Of a DNA stretch of 64,000 nt, positions 41,373 to 50,299 are shown one piece after another; position 1 is the first letter of the stretch, and each line of letters begins with the position of its first letter. Both the position numbers and the translations under genes were made by a program. The notes under the pieces are model-generated. The model saw only the letters and a program-made list of their open reading frames with translations. It ran no database searches and was not told where the DNA came from. Location of the stretch: contig CP075370.1 in NCBI GenBank assembly GCA_019454225.1, positions 1,664,001 to 1,728,000 of the forward strand. Reading direction: 5' to 3'. Origin of the DNA: Paracoccaceae bacterium (GTDB lineage Bacteria; Pseudomonadota; Alphaproteobacteria; Rhodobacterales; Rhodobacteraceae).

Positions 41373-42572
41373 TCAGGCGCGCACGGTGCGCGCCGCCGTG
41401 ACCAGGGCATCGGCCAGCAGGTCGCATTCGTCGGGCGACAGCCGCGCCGGCAGGCGCAGGTCGCAGGCGCGCATCAGCATCGCGCGGGTCTTGGGCAGGT
41501 CGGGCGGGGTGCCCAGGAATGCCCAGTTCCAGAACGCCCGCGCATTGCCCTCGGACAGCCCGAACACCTGCACCGGCGCCCCGAGCGATTTCGCCTCGGC
41601 CTGGAAGGCCAGCGCCTGATCGTCGGTCCAGTCGCCGGTCAGCAGGAACTGCAGCGAATCGGGGGCGCGTTCTTCCTGCGGCAGGGCCGGGGGAACGCGG
41701 AACCAGTTGACCCGCGCCAGGTGCGCCGCCACGCGGTCATGGTTCGCAAGGCCACGCCGCGCCCGGTCGTCGACCAGCGGCAACTGCGGGCGGATCACGG
41801 CGGCCGACAGGTTCTGCATCCGCATGTTGTAGAGCGGCAGGCGGTTCTGCCATTTCCCGGCGATGTCCTTCATCCCGGGATGCGATTTCCAGTTCGTCTC
41901 ATACGCGCCCGACATGATCGCGGCGCGGGCGGCGATGTCGGGGTCGTCGGTCACCAGCATCCCGCCCTCGCCCGCATTCACGAGCTTGTAGGACTGGAAG
42001 CTGAAACAGCCGATCGCGCCGATCGTCCCGATCCGGCGCCCGCCCCAGCGGGTGCCCAGCGAATGCGCCGCATCCTCGATCACCGGCACGCCGGCGGCTT
42101 CGGCCGCCGTCATGATCGCGTCCATGTCCGAGGTATGGCCGCGCATGTGGCTGATCATCACCGCGCCCGCGCCGGGCAGCTTTGCGCGGAAATCGGCCAT
42201 GTCGATGCGCAGGCTGTCGTCCACCTCGACCAGCACCGGCGTGCAGTCGGCATGCAGCACCGAGGACGGGACGGCGGCAAAGGTGAAGGCCGGGATCAGC
42301 ACTGTCGCGCCGCGCGGCAGGTCGAGCGCCTTCAGCGCCAGAAACAGCGCGGCCGAGCAGGATGACACGGCAAGCGCATAGCGCGATCCGATCAGGGCGG
42401 CGAATTCGGCCTCGAGCCGGGGCACCGGGGCATCGGCGGGCGAGGTGTAGCGGAACAGGTCGCCCGAGGCGAGCAGGCGGTCGATCTCGGCGCGGGCCTC
42501 GGCCGGGATGGGTTCGGCCTCGGTCAGGTTGACCGACTGGGCCGCTGCGGGGGCCGATCCGTCATGCGCCAT
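41373..42572 (-). CDS. DegT/DnrJ/EryC1/StrS-family aminotransferase
   Basis: 399 residues of the PLP-dependent fold type I sugar aminotransferase group. The cofactor region contains VSSCSAALFLALKAL and VIEDAAHSLGT, and the Lys is in FSFQSYKLVNAGEGG. Usually it aminates nucleotide-linked sugars, but here it closes a run of amine/polyamine genes, so a role on an amino-aldehyde is possible. The start at 42572 has AGGAGA ten bases upstream. Confidence 0.85.
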   Translation of the reverse strand: MAHDGSAPAAAQSVNLTEAEPIPAEARAEIDRLLASGDLFRYTSPADAPVPRLEAEFAALIGSRYALAVSSCSAALFLALKALDLPRGATVLIPAFTFAAVPSSVLHADCTPVLVEVDDSLRIDMADFRAKLPGAGAVMISHMRGHTSDMDAIMTAAEAAGVPVIEDAAHSLGTRWGGRRIGTIGAIGCFSFQSYKLVNAGEGGMLVTDDPDIAARAAIMSGAYETNWKSHPGMKDIAGKWQNRLPLYNMRMQNLSAAVIRPQLPLVDDRARRGLANHDRVAAHLARVNWFRVPPALPQEERAPDSLQFLLTGDWTDDQALAFQAEAKSLGAPVQVFGLSEGNARAFWNWAFLGTPPDLPKTRAMLMRACDLRLPARLSPDECDLLADALVTAARTVRA

Positions 42573-42675
42573 GGGGGCATCTCCTCGCATCACGGGCCTG
42601 TCTTAGGGCCAAGCGCGGGGTTTGGCCAGTGGCAGGGTGTTGCCTGTGGCACGATGTGGCGGCGTTGTGCCTGCG

Positions 42676-43977
42676 TCATAGCCCCAGCCTGTCACGCATG
42701 GCATACCAGGTCATCGCCAGCACCAGCATCGGCCAGCGAAAGGCCACCCCCCCGGGGAAACGGGGCTGCGGCAGGCCCGCCATCAGGTCGAACCGCCCCG
42801 CCTGACCGGCCACCGCCTCGGCCAGGACCTTGCCCGCCATCGTCGCCAGCGCCACCCCGTGCCCGGAATAGCCCGAGGCCGACAGGACGTTCGGCGCCAC
42901 CCGGCGGAAGCAGGGCAGCCGCGTCATCGTGATGGCCAGCGTGCCGCCCCAGGCATGGTCGATGCGGGTATCGCGCAGCTGGGGATAGATCTGCAGCATC
43001 GGCTTGCGGACCGTGGCCGCGATGTCGGCCGGGAAGCGCCAGCCGTAGCTTTCGCCGCCCCCGAACAGCAACCGGTTGTCGGGCGACAGCCGCCAGTAGT
43101 TCACCACGAAGCGCGAATCCGCGACGGCGACGGGTTTCGACAGCACCTGCGCCGCGCGGTCGCCCAGCGGTTCGGTTGCCACGATGAAGTTGTTGATCGG
43201 CATCACCCGCGCCTCGACCTCGGGCGCGAGGCCCGCAAGATAGCCGTTGGCGGCCAGGATCACGTGGTCGCAGGTCACCCGGCCCGCGTCGGTGCGCACC
43301 ACCGGCCGCGCGCCGGGATCGATCGCATGCACCTCGGACCGTTCGTGGATCACAGCCCCCGCCGCCATCGCCGCCCGGGCCAGCCCGAGCGCGAAGTTCA
43401 GCGGATGCAGATGCGCCGCGCCCCAGTCGATGCCGCCACCGGCGAACGTGTCCGATCCGATCAGCGCACGGATGCCCGCGCGGTCCAGCGTCTCGATCCG
43501 GTCATAGCCGTAGTCGCGCGCCAGCCGCTCGGCATGGGCATGGTCGGCCCGCACCTCGGCAGGGGTCCGGCAGGCATGGGCGACGCCCGGACGCCAGTCG
43601 GTGCCCGGCATGCCGTCGGCCAGATCGCGGACCAGCGCCTTGGCCTCCTCGGCCATGTCCCACAGCCGCCGGGCGTCCGCCGCCCCGGCCATCCGCTCCA
43701 GATCGTCCTGGTCGAGCCTCTGGCCCGATCCGACCTGCCCGCCGTTGCGCCCCGAGGCGCCAAACCCCGCGCGCTGCGCCTCCAGCACCACCACGCTCAG
43801 GCCGCGTTCGGCCAGGTGCAGCGCTGCCGACAGTCCCGTATAGCCCGCGCCGATCACGCAGACATCGGCCACGCTGTCGCCGCGCAGGGGCGGGCAGGGC
43901 GGCAGCGCCTGCGCCGTCGCGGCATACCATGAGGGCGGGTATTCGCCCGCCCGGTCGTTGGCGTGCAGCAGGTTCAT
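42676..43977 (-). CDS. puuB: FAD-dependent oxidase, gamma-glutamylputrescine oxidase-like
   Basis: 433 residues of the DAO/GlyOx family. The FAD motif GAGYTGLSAAL starts at 43, followed by GASGRNGGQVGSG, typical of PuuB/OrdL. The C-terminal motif is SGYSGHGVALATMAGKVLAE. It should oxidise a gamma-glutamylated amine to its aldehyde. The ATG overlaps the glutamine synthetase-like stop (ATGA), so ligase and oxidase are co-translated. Confidence 0.85.
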   Translation of the reverse strand: MNLLHANDRAGEYPPSWYAATAQALPPCPPLRGDSVADVCVIGAGYTGLSAALHLAERGLSVVVLEAQRAGFGASGRNGGQVGSGQRLDQDDLERMAGAADARRLWDMAEEAKALVRDLADGMPGTDWRPGVAHACRTPAEVRADHAHAERLARDYGYDRIETLDRAGIRALIGSDTFAGGGIDWGAAHLHPLNFALGLARAAMAAGAVIHERSEVHAIDPGARPVVRTDAGRVTCDHVILAANGYLAGLAPEVEARVMPINNFIVATEPLGDRAAQVLSKPVAVADSRFVVNYWRLSPDNRLLFGGGESYGWRFPADIAATVRKPMLQIYPQLRDTRIDHAWGGTLAITMTRLPCFRRVAPNVLSASGYSGHGVALATMAGKVLAEAVAGQAGRFDLMAGLPQPRFPGGVAFRWPMLVLAMTWYAMRDRLGL

Positions 43978-45329
43978 ACGTTCAATAGCAGGTGTTCGCG
44001 TTCCCACGGGCTGATGACCTGCAGGAACTCCTTGTATTCGTTGCGCTTCACGCTGTCATAGACTTGGCAGAACTCGGGTCCCAGCACCTCGCACAGCGCC
44101 GTGTCCTCTTCCAGCAGGTCCAGCGCGTCGCCCATGTTGTAGGGCAGGTCGGTTTCCATGTTGTAGGCATCGGCCTTGCATTCGGGGCGGGGCGGCTTGC
44201 CCTCCTTCAGCCCCAGGTAGCCGCAGGCAAGGCTTGCGGCGATGCCCAGGTAGGGGTTGCAGTCCATCCCGGCCAGCCGGTTCTCCAGCCGCCGCGCCTC
44301 GGGGCCCGAAACCGGCACGCGCAGCCCCGTCGTGCGGTTGTCGCGGCCCCATTCCAGGTTGATCGGCGCGGCGAAGTCGGGAACGTAGCGGCGGTAGCTG
44401 TTCACATAGGGCGCCAGCAGGGCGACGGCCGCGGGCAGGTGGTTCTGCATCCCGGCGATGAAATGGCCGAAGGCCTCGGTCTCGGCGCCCTTCTTCTCCG
44501 AAAAGATGTTCTTTCCGGTCTTCAGGTCGACCACCGAATGATGGATGTGCATGGCGCTGCCCGGCTCGCCCTCGATCGGCTTGGCCATGAAGGTGGCGAA
44601 ACAGTCGTGGCGCAGCGCCGCCTCGCGGATCAGCCGCTTGAAGAAGAAGATCTCGTCGGCCAGCTTGACCGGATCGCCATGCGCCAGGTTGATCTCGACC
44701 TGGCCCGCGCCGCCCTCCTGCAGGATGCCGTCGATCTCGAAGCCCTGCGCCTCGGCGAAGTCGTAGATGTCGTCGATGACCTTGCCGTATTCGTCGACCG
44801 CCGACATCGAATAGGCCTGCTTGCCCGCCGCCCGGCGGCCCGACCGGCCCATCGGCGGGATGATCGGCATGTTCGGGTCGATGTTCCGCGCGACAAGGAA
44901 GAATTCCATCTCGGGCGCGACGATCGGCTGCCATCCCTCAAGCCGGTAAAGCTCGCAGACCCGGCGCAGCACGTTGCGCGGCGCCGTGGGCACCGGGCGG
45001 CCGTCCTGGTCCTCGGCGTCATGGATGATCTGCAGCGTCACATCCGCCGTCCATGGCGCGGCGGTCGCCGTCTCCCAGTCGGGCACAAGGATCATGTCGG
45101 GTTCGGTGAAGGCGCCGGTGGGGTTGTCGGCCCACTCGCCGGTGATCGTTTGCAGGAAGATCGAATTCGGCAGGAAATAGTTGGCCTGCTTGGCGAATTT
45201 CGAGGCAGGCATGGCCTTGCCGCGGGCCACGCCCGCGATGTCGGCGATGATGCATTCCACCTCGTCCACGCGGCGGCCGCCGATGAAGTCGCGCGCGGCA
45301 TCGGGCAGTCGGTCGGTCCATTTGGACAT
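43974..45329 (-). CDS. puuA: Glutamine synthetase-like gamma-glutamylamine ligase (PuuA family), copy 1
   Basis: 451 residues of the GS fold. The opening VDEVECIIADIAGVARGK is the PuuA-type variant of the GS N-domain. APEMEFFLVARN, HIHHSVVDLKTGKN and NLEWGRDNRTTGLR follow. The GS-II adenylylation motif is absent. Predicted to join glutamate to putrescine or another amine. The partner oxidase follows with an overlap. Confidence 0.85.
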   Translation of the reverse strand: MSKWTDRLPDAARDFIGGRRVDEVECIIADIAGVARGKAMPASKFAKQANYFLPNSIFLQTITGEWADNPTGAFTEPDMILVPDWETATAAPWTADVTLQIIHDAEDQDGRPVPTAPRNVLRRVCELYRLEGWQPIVAPEMEFFLVARNIDPNMPIIPPMGRSGRRAAGKQAYSMSAVDEYGKVIDDIYDFAEAQGFEIDGILQEGGAGQVEINLAHGDPVKLADEIFFFKRLIREAALRHDCFATFMAKPIEGEPGSAMHIHHSVVDLKTGKNIFSEKKGAETEAFGHFIAGMQNHLPAAVALLAPYVNSYRRYVPDFAAPINLEWGRDNRTTGLRVPVSGPEARRLENRLAGMDCNPYLGIAASLACGYLGLKEGKPPRPECKADAYNMETDLPYNMGDALDLLEEDTALCEVLGPEFCQVYDSVKRNEYKEFLQVISPWEREHLLLNV

Positions 45330-45365
45330 GATGTGTCTCGGGTTGGCCCCGGCGGGGGCGGGGGG

Positions 45366-46058
45366 TCAGGCCGCGCGGTGCGCGCGCGGCATCTTGAAGA
45401 ACGCCGCGATGCGGCCGGCCAGCGACGGGCTGTCGATGGGCTCGGTCAGCCGCTCGCGCGCCCGCGCCATCAGGTCGTCAGGCACCAGCCCGGGACCGCG
45501 CGTGCGCATCAGCCCATCGACAAAGCCGCTGCCGAACTCGGGATGCGCCTGCACCGAAAAGGCCCGGTCGTCATAGACCAGCGCCGCATTGGCGCAGAAC
45601 GCGTTGCCGGCCACCACCTGCGCCGCATCCGGTTTCTCGACCACCTGGTCGCGGTGCCATGCGTTCAGCGTGACGGTCTCGCCGCCAAAGTCGTAGTCGG
45701 TCGGCCCGACCGCCCAGCCGCCCGGATACCGCGCGACCCTGCCGCCCATCGCCTTCGCGATGATCTGGTGGCCAAAGCAGACGCCGACCAGCGGCACGCC
45801 CGCCGCATAGACGTCGCGGATGAACGCCTCCAGCGGCTTGATGAAGGGGTGATCCTCATAGGCGCCGTGGCGCGAGCCGGTGATCAGCCAGCCGTCGGCA
45901 TCGTGGACCGAGGCGGGAAACTCCATCGCCTCGACATGCCAGGTGCGGAAGCTGAAGCCGTGGCCGTCCAGCAGGCGGACGAACATGTCGGGGTAGTCGC
46001 CGGTTTCCGGTTTCAGGGCGTCGGGGGCCTGGCCGGTCTGAAGGATGCCGATGCGCAT
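45366..46058 (-). CDS. Class I glutamine amidotransferase-like hydrolase
   Basis: 230 residues. The nucleophile elbow is VGVCFGHQII (Cys near 94), with a late His in VQAHPEFGSGF. There is no synthetase domain, so it may act as a gamma-glutamyl hydrolase, as PuuD does, though PuuD proper is a different subgroup (type 1 with GGxDV). It leads the operon with puuA-like and puuB-like genes. The start at 46058 fits the MRIGILQTGQ family opening. Confidence 0.85.
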   Translation of the reverse strand: MRIGILQTGQAPDALKPETGDYPDMFVRLLDGHGFSFRTWHVEAMEFPASVHDADGWLITGSRHGAYEDHPFIKPLEAFIRDVYAAGVPLVGVCFGHQIIAKAMGGRVARYPGGWAVGPTDYDFGGETVTLNAWHRDQVVEKPDAAQVVAGNAFCANAALVYDDRAFSVQAHPEFGSGFVDGLMRTRGPGLVPDDLMARARERLTEPIDSPSLAGRIAAFFKMPRAHRAA

Positions 46059-46426
46059 GGTTGGCTCTGGTTGACTGGCCACATGGTAGCCGGGCGCCCG
46101 GGGGTGCGGCAAGGGGGCGCGCGGCCGCCCGGCACACGATGCGCGCAGGCAGGGCAGGCGGATCGGCACGGAATGCCGATGCGCGTCGGCCGTTCCGGCA
46201 GCCGGACCGGGTGGTGCCGCCCCGCCGTCCCGGGCGGCCGGGCGGCAACGGGCACCCGAAGATGAATAAATGGTAAACGCGCGACGCCAACCCATTGAAA
46301 ACGCTGCATCCGATTCGCGTCCCACCGTGGGACGCCCGCCGCCGACTCAACCCTTGCCACGCGGACGGATCGGGGCGACCATCGGGACAGGCGGCAAAGG
46401 ACGCGGCGGCGCGGAGGACGGCGACG
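46059..46426. other. 368-base divergent intergenic region
   Basis: It lies between the amidotransferase gene (minus) and the DUF3775 gene (plus). Bases 46059-46260 are GC-rich with no recognised site or gene. Bases 46263-46335 hold copy C of the composite element. The rest is the leader of the DUF3775 gene. Confidence 0.7.
46263..46335 (-). repeat. Composite palindromic element, copy C
   Basis: On the minus strand there is a hairpin (GCGTCCCA/TGGGACGC, 46317-46335), 16 bases, then TTTTCAATGGGTTGGC (46301-46286) and TTTA-N7-TTCA (46277-46263). It is the only copy in a divergent gap, so here the parts could serve as a promoter region. Confidence 0.8.
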
Positions 46427-46744
46427 ATGATCGAGATCGGCACGGACAAGGTGGTGCAGGTGGTGTTTCTGGCCCGCGAAGGCGCGGCGGGGGGCCGCGA
46501 GCTTGCGACGTTCATCGCGGCACTGAACGACGACGAAAAGGCGCATCTGACCGCGCTCGCGTGGGTCGGGCGCGGTGCCTTCGAACCCGAGGACTACCCC
46601 CGCGCCGTCGAGACCGCGTTCGAGGAGGCGACCGTTCCGACCGAGGTCTATCTGATGGGGATGCCGCATCTGGCCGAGAACCTGGAGGCCGGGCTGGATG
46701 CGATGGGCGTGGACGTGGGCGACGCCGAGGAGGATTTTCTCTAG
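46427..46744 (+). CDS. DUF3775 family protein
   Basis: 105 residues, small and acidic. DKVVQVVFLAREG and the end LMGMPHLAENLEAGLDAMG are typical of DUF3775, a short proteobacterial family without known function. GGAGG nine bases upstream of the ATG. Its stop overlaps that of a convergent small gene by four bases (CTAG). Confidence 0.75.
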   Translation: MIEIGTDKVVQVVFLAREGAAGGRELATFIAALNDDEKAHLTALAWVGRGAFEPEDYPRAVETAFEEATVPTEVYLMGMPHLAENLEAGLDAMGVDVGDAEEDFL

Positions 46745-47067
46745 CCGGGCAGCGCGGCCCTTGCCGCGCGCCACCGCGCCACCAGCGTCGGGACCCCCGC
46801 ATCGCGCCACCAGCGGGGCGCCACCAGGCCGTTCGACAACCCGCCCCGGGGACCGGCGAGGCCCGGCACCGGGATCGGATCGTCGGTGTCCCATCCCCGG
46901 CCGGCGATCCGCCGGAAGGACGCAGCAATCATCGCCAGCAGGACCGTCTCGGAATTCGGCAGGGGCTGGCCGGCAAAGCCCTCGCGCATCGCCGACCACA
47001 GCGCCGGGTCGCCGCGCAGGCCCCAGCCGGACGGCGGCGGATCGAACAGCCCGGGCAGACCGGCCAA
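46741..47067 (-). CDS. Hypothetical protein, last gene of the amine-uptake run
   Basis: 108 residues from a TTG four bases after the second glutamine synthetase-like gene. GLRGDPALWSAMREGFAGQPLP and APRWWRDAGVPTLVARWRA stand out, and there is no membrane segment. I do not recognise the family. The tight spacing and the clean frame support a real gene. Convergent with DUF3775. Confidence 0.55.
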   Translation of the reverse strand: MAGLPGLFDPPPSGWGLRGDPALWSAMREGFAGQPLPNSETVLLAMIAASFRRIAGRGWDTDDPIPVPGLAGPRGGLSNGLVAPRWWRDAGVPTLVARWRAARAALPG

Positions 47068-47071
47068 GGCG

Positions 47072-48415
47072 TCACACCGTGTCGAGATAGAGTTCGACCT
47101 GCTCCTCGGGGCTGAGTTCGGCCAGATAGTGCGCCTCTTGCCGCTTGGTCAGCACGTAGTTCCGGATCAGTTCGCGCGGGAAGATGCGGGGCAGGACCGG
47201 GCTGTTCTCGAAGGCGTCGATCGCGGCGGCCCAGGTGCCCGGGATCTGCGGCAAGCCGGGGATGGCATAGGCATTGCCGGTCACGGGCGGCGGCGGATCC
47301 TCGGCATCCTCGATGCCGTTCAGGGCGGCGCCCAGGATCACGGCCAGCATCAGGTAGGGGTTCACGTCGCCCCCGGCCACCCGATGCTCGATCCGCCGTG
47401 CCGCGGGGTTGCCCGCCGGAATCCGGATGGCGGCGGTGCGGTTCTCGTAGCCCCAGCAGATCGCCGTGGGCGCATGGGCGCCCGGCACCAGCCGGTCATA
47501 GCTGTTGGCGTGCGGCGCGAAGATCAGCGTGGAATCGTGCATGGCATCCAGACAGCCCGCCACCGCCTGTTTCAGCATCGCCGTGCCCTTGGGGCCGCCC
47601 GAGTCGAACACGTTGTCGCCCGAGCCATCCAGCACCGAGAAATGCGTGTGCAGGCCCGAACCGGAGTATTCCGCATAGGGCTTGGCCATGAAGGACGCGG
47701 CAAAGCCGTGCCGCCGCGCCAGGCCCTTGACCAGCAGCTTGAACAGCCAGGCATCGTCGGCGGCGCGCAGCGCATCGTCGGAATGCATCAGGTTGACCTC
47801 GAACTGTCCCAGCCCTGTCTCCGAGGTCGAGGTGTCCGCGGGAATGTCCATCGCCTCGCAGGCGTCGTACAGGTCGGTGAAGAAGGTGTCGAAGGCGTCG
47901 AGCGCGCGGATCGACATCGTCTCGGCCGCCTTGCGGCGCTTGCCGGAGCGGGGCGAGGGCGGCACCTGAAGGGTCTTGCCCGAGTCGTCGATCAGGAAGA
48001 ACTCCAGCTCCATCGCGACGACCGGCGTGAGGCCCCGCGCCTTGTAGCGCTCGACGACCATCCGCAGGGCCTGCCGGGGATCGCCCTCATAGGGCTGGCC
48101 GTTCTCGCGGAACATCCAGATCGGCAGCAGGGCCGTGGGCGCCTCGAGCCAGGGCATCGGCATGAAGCCGCGTTCGGTGGGCTTGAGCACCCCGTCCTGA
48201 TCGCCCTGCTCGAAGACCAGCGGGCTGTCGTCGATGTCCTCGCCCCAGATGTCGAGGTTCAGGATGCTGAACGGGAACCGCGTGCCATCCTTTACCACCT
48301 TGTCGGCAAAGCGCGCGGGAATGCGCTTGCCGCGCGCCTGACCGTTCAGGTCTGCGGCGGCGACCCGGATGGTGCGCACATGCGGGTGCTTGCGAAGCCA
48401 GTCTTTCGTGTTCAT
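47072..48415 (-). CDS. Glutamine synthetase-like gamma-glutamylamine ligase, copy 2
   Basis: 447 residues of the GS fold, clearly different from copy 1. It has VRTIRVAAADLNGQARGKRIP at the N-terminus, VAMELEFFLIDDSGK, TSETGLGQFEVNL and SGSGLHTHFSVLDGSGDN. Like copy 1 it belongs to the amine-glutamylating group, not to GlnA. It lies downstream of an amino-acid/polyamine-type ABC transporter on the same strand, so it should act on the imported amine. Confidence 0.85.
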   Translation of the reverse strand: MNTKDWLRKHPHVRTIRVAAADLNGQARGKRIPARFADKVVKDGTRFPFSILNLDIWGEDIDDSPLVFEQGDQDGVLKPTERGFMPMPWLEAPTALLPIWMFRENGQPYEGDPRQALRMVVERYKARGLTPVVAMELEFFLIDDSGKTLQVPPSPRSGKRRKAAETMSIRALDAFDTFFTDLYDACEAMDIPADTSTSETGLGQFEVNLMHSDDALRAADDAWLFKLLVKGLARRHGFAASFMAKPYAEYSGSGLHTHFSVLDGSGDNVFDSGGPKGTAMLKQAVAGCLDAMHDSTLIFAPHANSYDRLVPGAHAPTAICWGYENRTAAIRIPAGNPAARRIEHRVAGGDVNPYLMLAVILGAALNGIEDAEDPPPPVTGNAYAIPGLPQIPGTWAAAIDAFENSPVLPRIFPRELIRNYVLTKRQEAHYLAELSPEEQVELYLDTV

Positions 48416-48510
48416 GTCTTTGCTGCCCGCATGGTTCCGGCTCCGCGCCAGTCCACCACGGTCCGGCAGGCGGTCCGGCCCGGTTGCGGACCCTTCCCCT
48501 GTTGGCGATC

Positions 48511-48537
48511 TTCCGCCGTCGCGGAAATTTGATCAAA
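48511..48537. promoter_or_regulatory. Nested palindromes upstream of the second GS-like gene
   Basis: TTCCGC-CGTC-GCGGAA (48511-48526) is followed directly by TTTGATCAAA (48528-48537) in the 132-base gap between permease and ligase gene. Candidate operator or processing hairpin. The regulator is unknown. Confidence 0.4.
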
Positions 48538-48547
48538 ATTCACGCTA

Positions 48548-49375
48548 CTACCGGACAAGCTGCGGACGCAAGCGAATTCGCGCGCGCCGTTCGGCCGGAA
48601 GATGCCGGTTGAGCCGCCGGTTCATGATCCCGAAGCCCCAGATCAGCAGCAGCGTCAGGCAGATGAAATAGAAGGCCGTGATCGGGTAGGGTATGAAGGG
48701 GTTGAACGTCTTGTCGTTGAAATACTTGGCGTAATAGAGCGCATCGCCACGCTGCTGGAACGCCGGGAACCCCGAGAAGTACACCAGCGTCGTGGCGTGG
48801 AACAGGAAGATCGCCTCGTTGGTGTAGGCGGGCCAGGCCAGCCGCAGCATCGTGGGCCACTCGATCCTGCGGAAACGCGCCCAGCCTGTGAGCCCATAGG
48901 CGTCCGCGGCCTCAAGGTCGCCCTTGGGGATCGACCGCAGCGCGCCGTGGAAGATTTCGGCCGAGTAGGCGGCGGTATTGAGGAACAGCACGATCAGCGC
49001 CCCGGCCCAGGCCTTTGACATCCAGGAGACGTCGGCGGTCAGGCCGAAGATGTTGATGCCTGCACGCGGCAGCAGCACAAGCGCCTCGTAGGCAAAGAAG
49101 AACTGGATGAAGAGCGGCGAGCCGCGGAACACGAAGACGAACCATTCGGCAGGCACCCGCGCCCAGGGGTTGCGGGCATTCTTGGCCAGCGCGATGGCGG
49201 TGGCGAGGAAGAACCCGGCGGCGAGCGCCAGAACGCCGAAGTAGACGTTCCAGATCAGACCCGATCCGATCAGCGTGAACTGCTGGCAGAGCGTGAAATC
49301 CTCTCGCGGCAGCAGGCGTTCGCCGTAGCCGAGGCTGCGGAAGGCATAGGCCTGGATCGTTTCCCAGCAGGTCAT
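48548..49375 (-). CDS. ABC transporter permease (polar amino acid/opine family), second
   Basis: 275 residues with several membrane segments. The EAA loop is AADAYGLTGWARFRRIEWPTML, and FRGSPLFIQFFFAYEALVLLP is typical of HisM/OccM proteins. It pairs with the preceding permease (ATGA overlap). Inner membrane; imports a cationic or polar amino compound. Confidence 0.88.
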   Translation of the reverse strand: MTCWETIQAYAFRSLGYGERLLPREDFTLCQQFTLIGSGLIWNVYFGVLALAAGFFLATAIALAKNARNPWARVPAEWFVFVFRGSPLFIQFFFAYEALVLLPRAGINIFGLTADVSWMSKAWAGALIVLFLNTAAYSAEIFHGALRSIPKGDLEAADAYGLTGWARFRRIEWPTMLRLAWPAYTNEAIFLFHATTLVYFSGFPAFQQRGDALYYAKYFNDKTFNPFIPYPITAFYFICLTLLLIWGFGIMNRRLNRHLPAERRARIRLRPQLVR

Positions 49376-50253
49376 GCGGCAGCCTTTCGCAGGGCCTCGC
49401 CCGCCGCCGTCGCCTGGCCGCGCGACAGCCTGGCGGACAGCCGCGACAGCACCCGTTCCGAGCCCCAGGTCATGAAGAGGTAGAAGATCAGCAGGAAGCC
49501 GAAGTACCACAGCCGCCAGTCCGGATGGGGATATTCGTAGGCCTGCGTCTTGGCCCCGCCAAGTTCGCGTGCCCAGTAGACGATGTCCTTGACCCCCAGC
49601 AGGAACAGCAGCGGTGTTGCCTTGATCAGGATCATCCACAGGTTCGACAGGCCGGGCAGCGCATAGACCCACATCTGCGGCACCAGCACGCGGCGGAACA
49701 CCTGGCGGGCGGACATCCCGTAGGCTTCCGCGGTTTCCAGTTGCGCGCGCGGCACGGCCTGCATCGCGCCGTAAAGGACGTTGGCCGCGAAGGCGCCGAA
49801 GACGATGGCGAAGGTGATCACCGCAAGCGCGAAGCCATAGAGATCGTGCAGCGCCTGGGGGGCGGAGCCCTGCGGCACCTTGGCCGCCGGGCAGACGCGG
49901 AATTCCAGCCCGTTGCGGATCGGTTCGGTCCAGTCGGGGCAGCGGGCCTGATGGACCAGCCATTCCAGCCCCTGGTCGATGGCGATCACGAAGAACAGGA
50001 AGAACACGATGTCGGGCACGCCCCGCACCATCGCGGTGTAGCCCTTTCCGAACCACCGCAGCGGCAGGATCGACGAACGCGACGCCATGGCGCCACCGAA
50101 GCCGAAGGCCAGCGATACCGGCGCGGTGATGGCCAGCAGCGTCAGGACGGTGATGAAGGACCAATAGAAATCGAGGTGCTTCCCCGTGGTGAGGTAGCAC
50201 ATCAGCCATGTCAGGCCGTCGATGGCCTTGGGGTCGGCGCAGGCGCTGAACAT
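49372..50253 (-). CDS. ABC transporter permease (polar amino acid/opine family), first
   Basis: 293 residues. The EAA loop is TAEAYGMSARQVFRRVLVPQMW. VRGVPDIVFFLFFVIAIDQGLE and LSNLWMILIKATPLLFLLGV are typical of HisQ/OccQ permeases. It has an insertion with two Cys (CPDWTEPIRNGLEFRVCP) between helices, larger than usual. Works with the ATPase and binding proteins upstream. Confidence 0.88.
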   Translation of the reverse strand: MFSACADPKAIDGLTWLMCYLTTGKHLDFYWSFITVLTLLAITAPVSLAFGFGGAMASRSSILPLRWFGKGYTAMVRGVPDIVFFLFFVIAIDQGLEWLVHQARCPDWTEPIRNGLEFRVCPAAKVPQGSAPQALHDLYGFALAVITFAIVFGAFAANVLYGAMQAVPRAQLETAEAYGMSARQVFRRVLVPQMWVYALPGLSNLWMILIKATPLLFLLGVKDIVYWARELGGAKTQAYEYPHPDWRLWYFGFLLIFYLFMTWGSERVLSRLSARLSRGQATAAGEALRKAAA

Positions 50254-50299
50254 CGCGGGGTTGCCCCCGCCCGGACCGCGCCGGGCGGGGGCATGTCCA

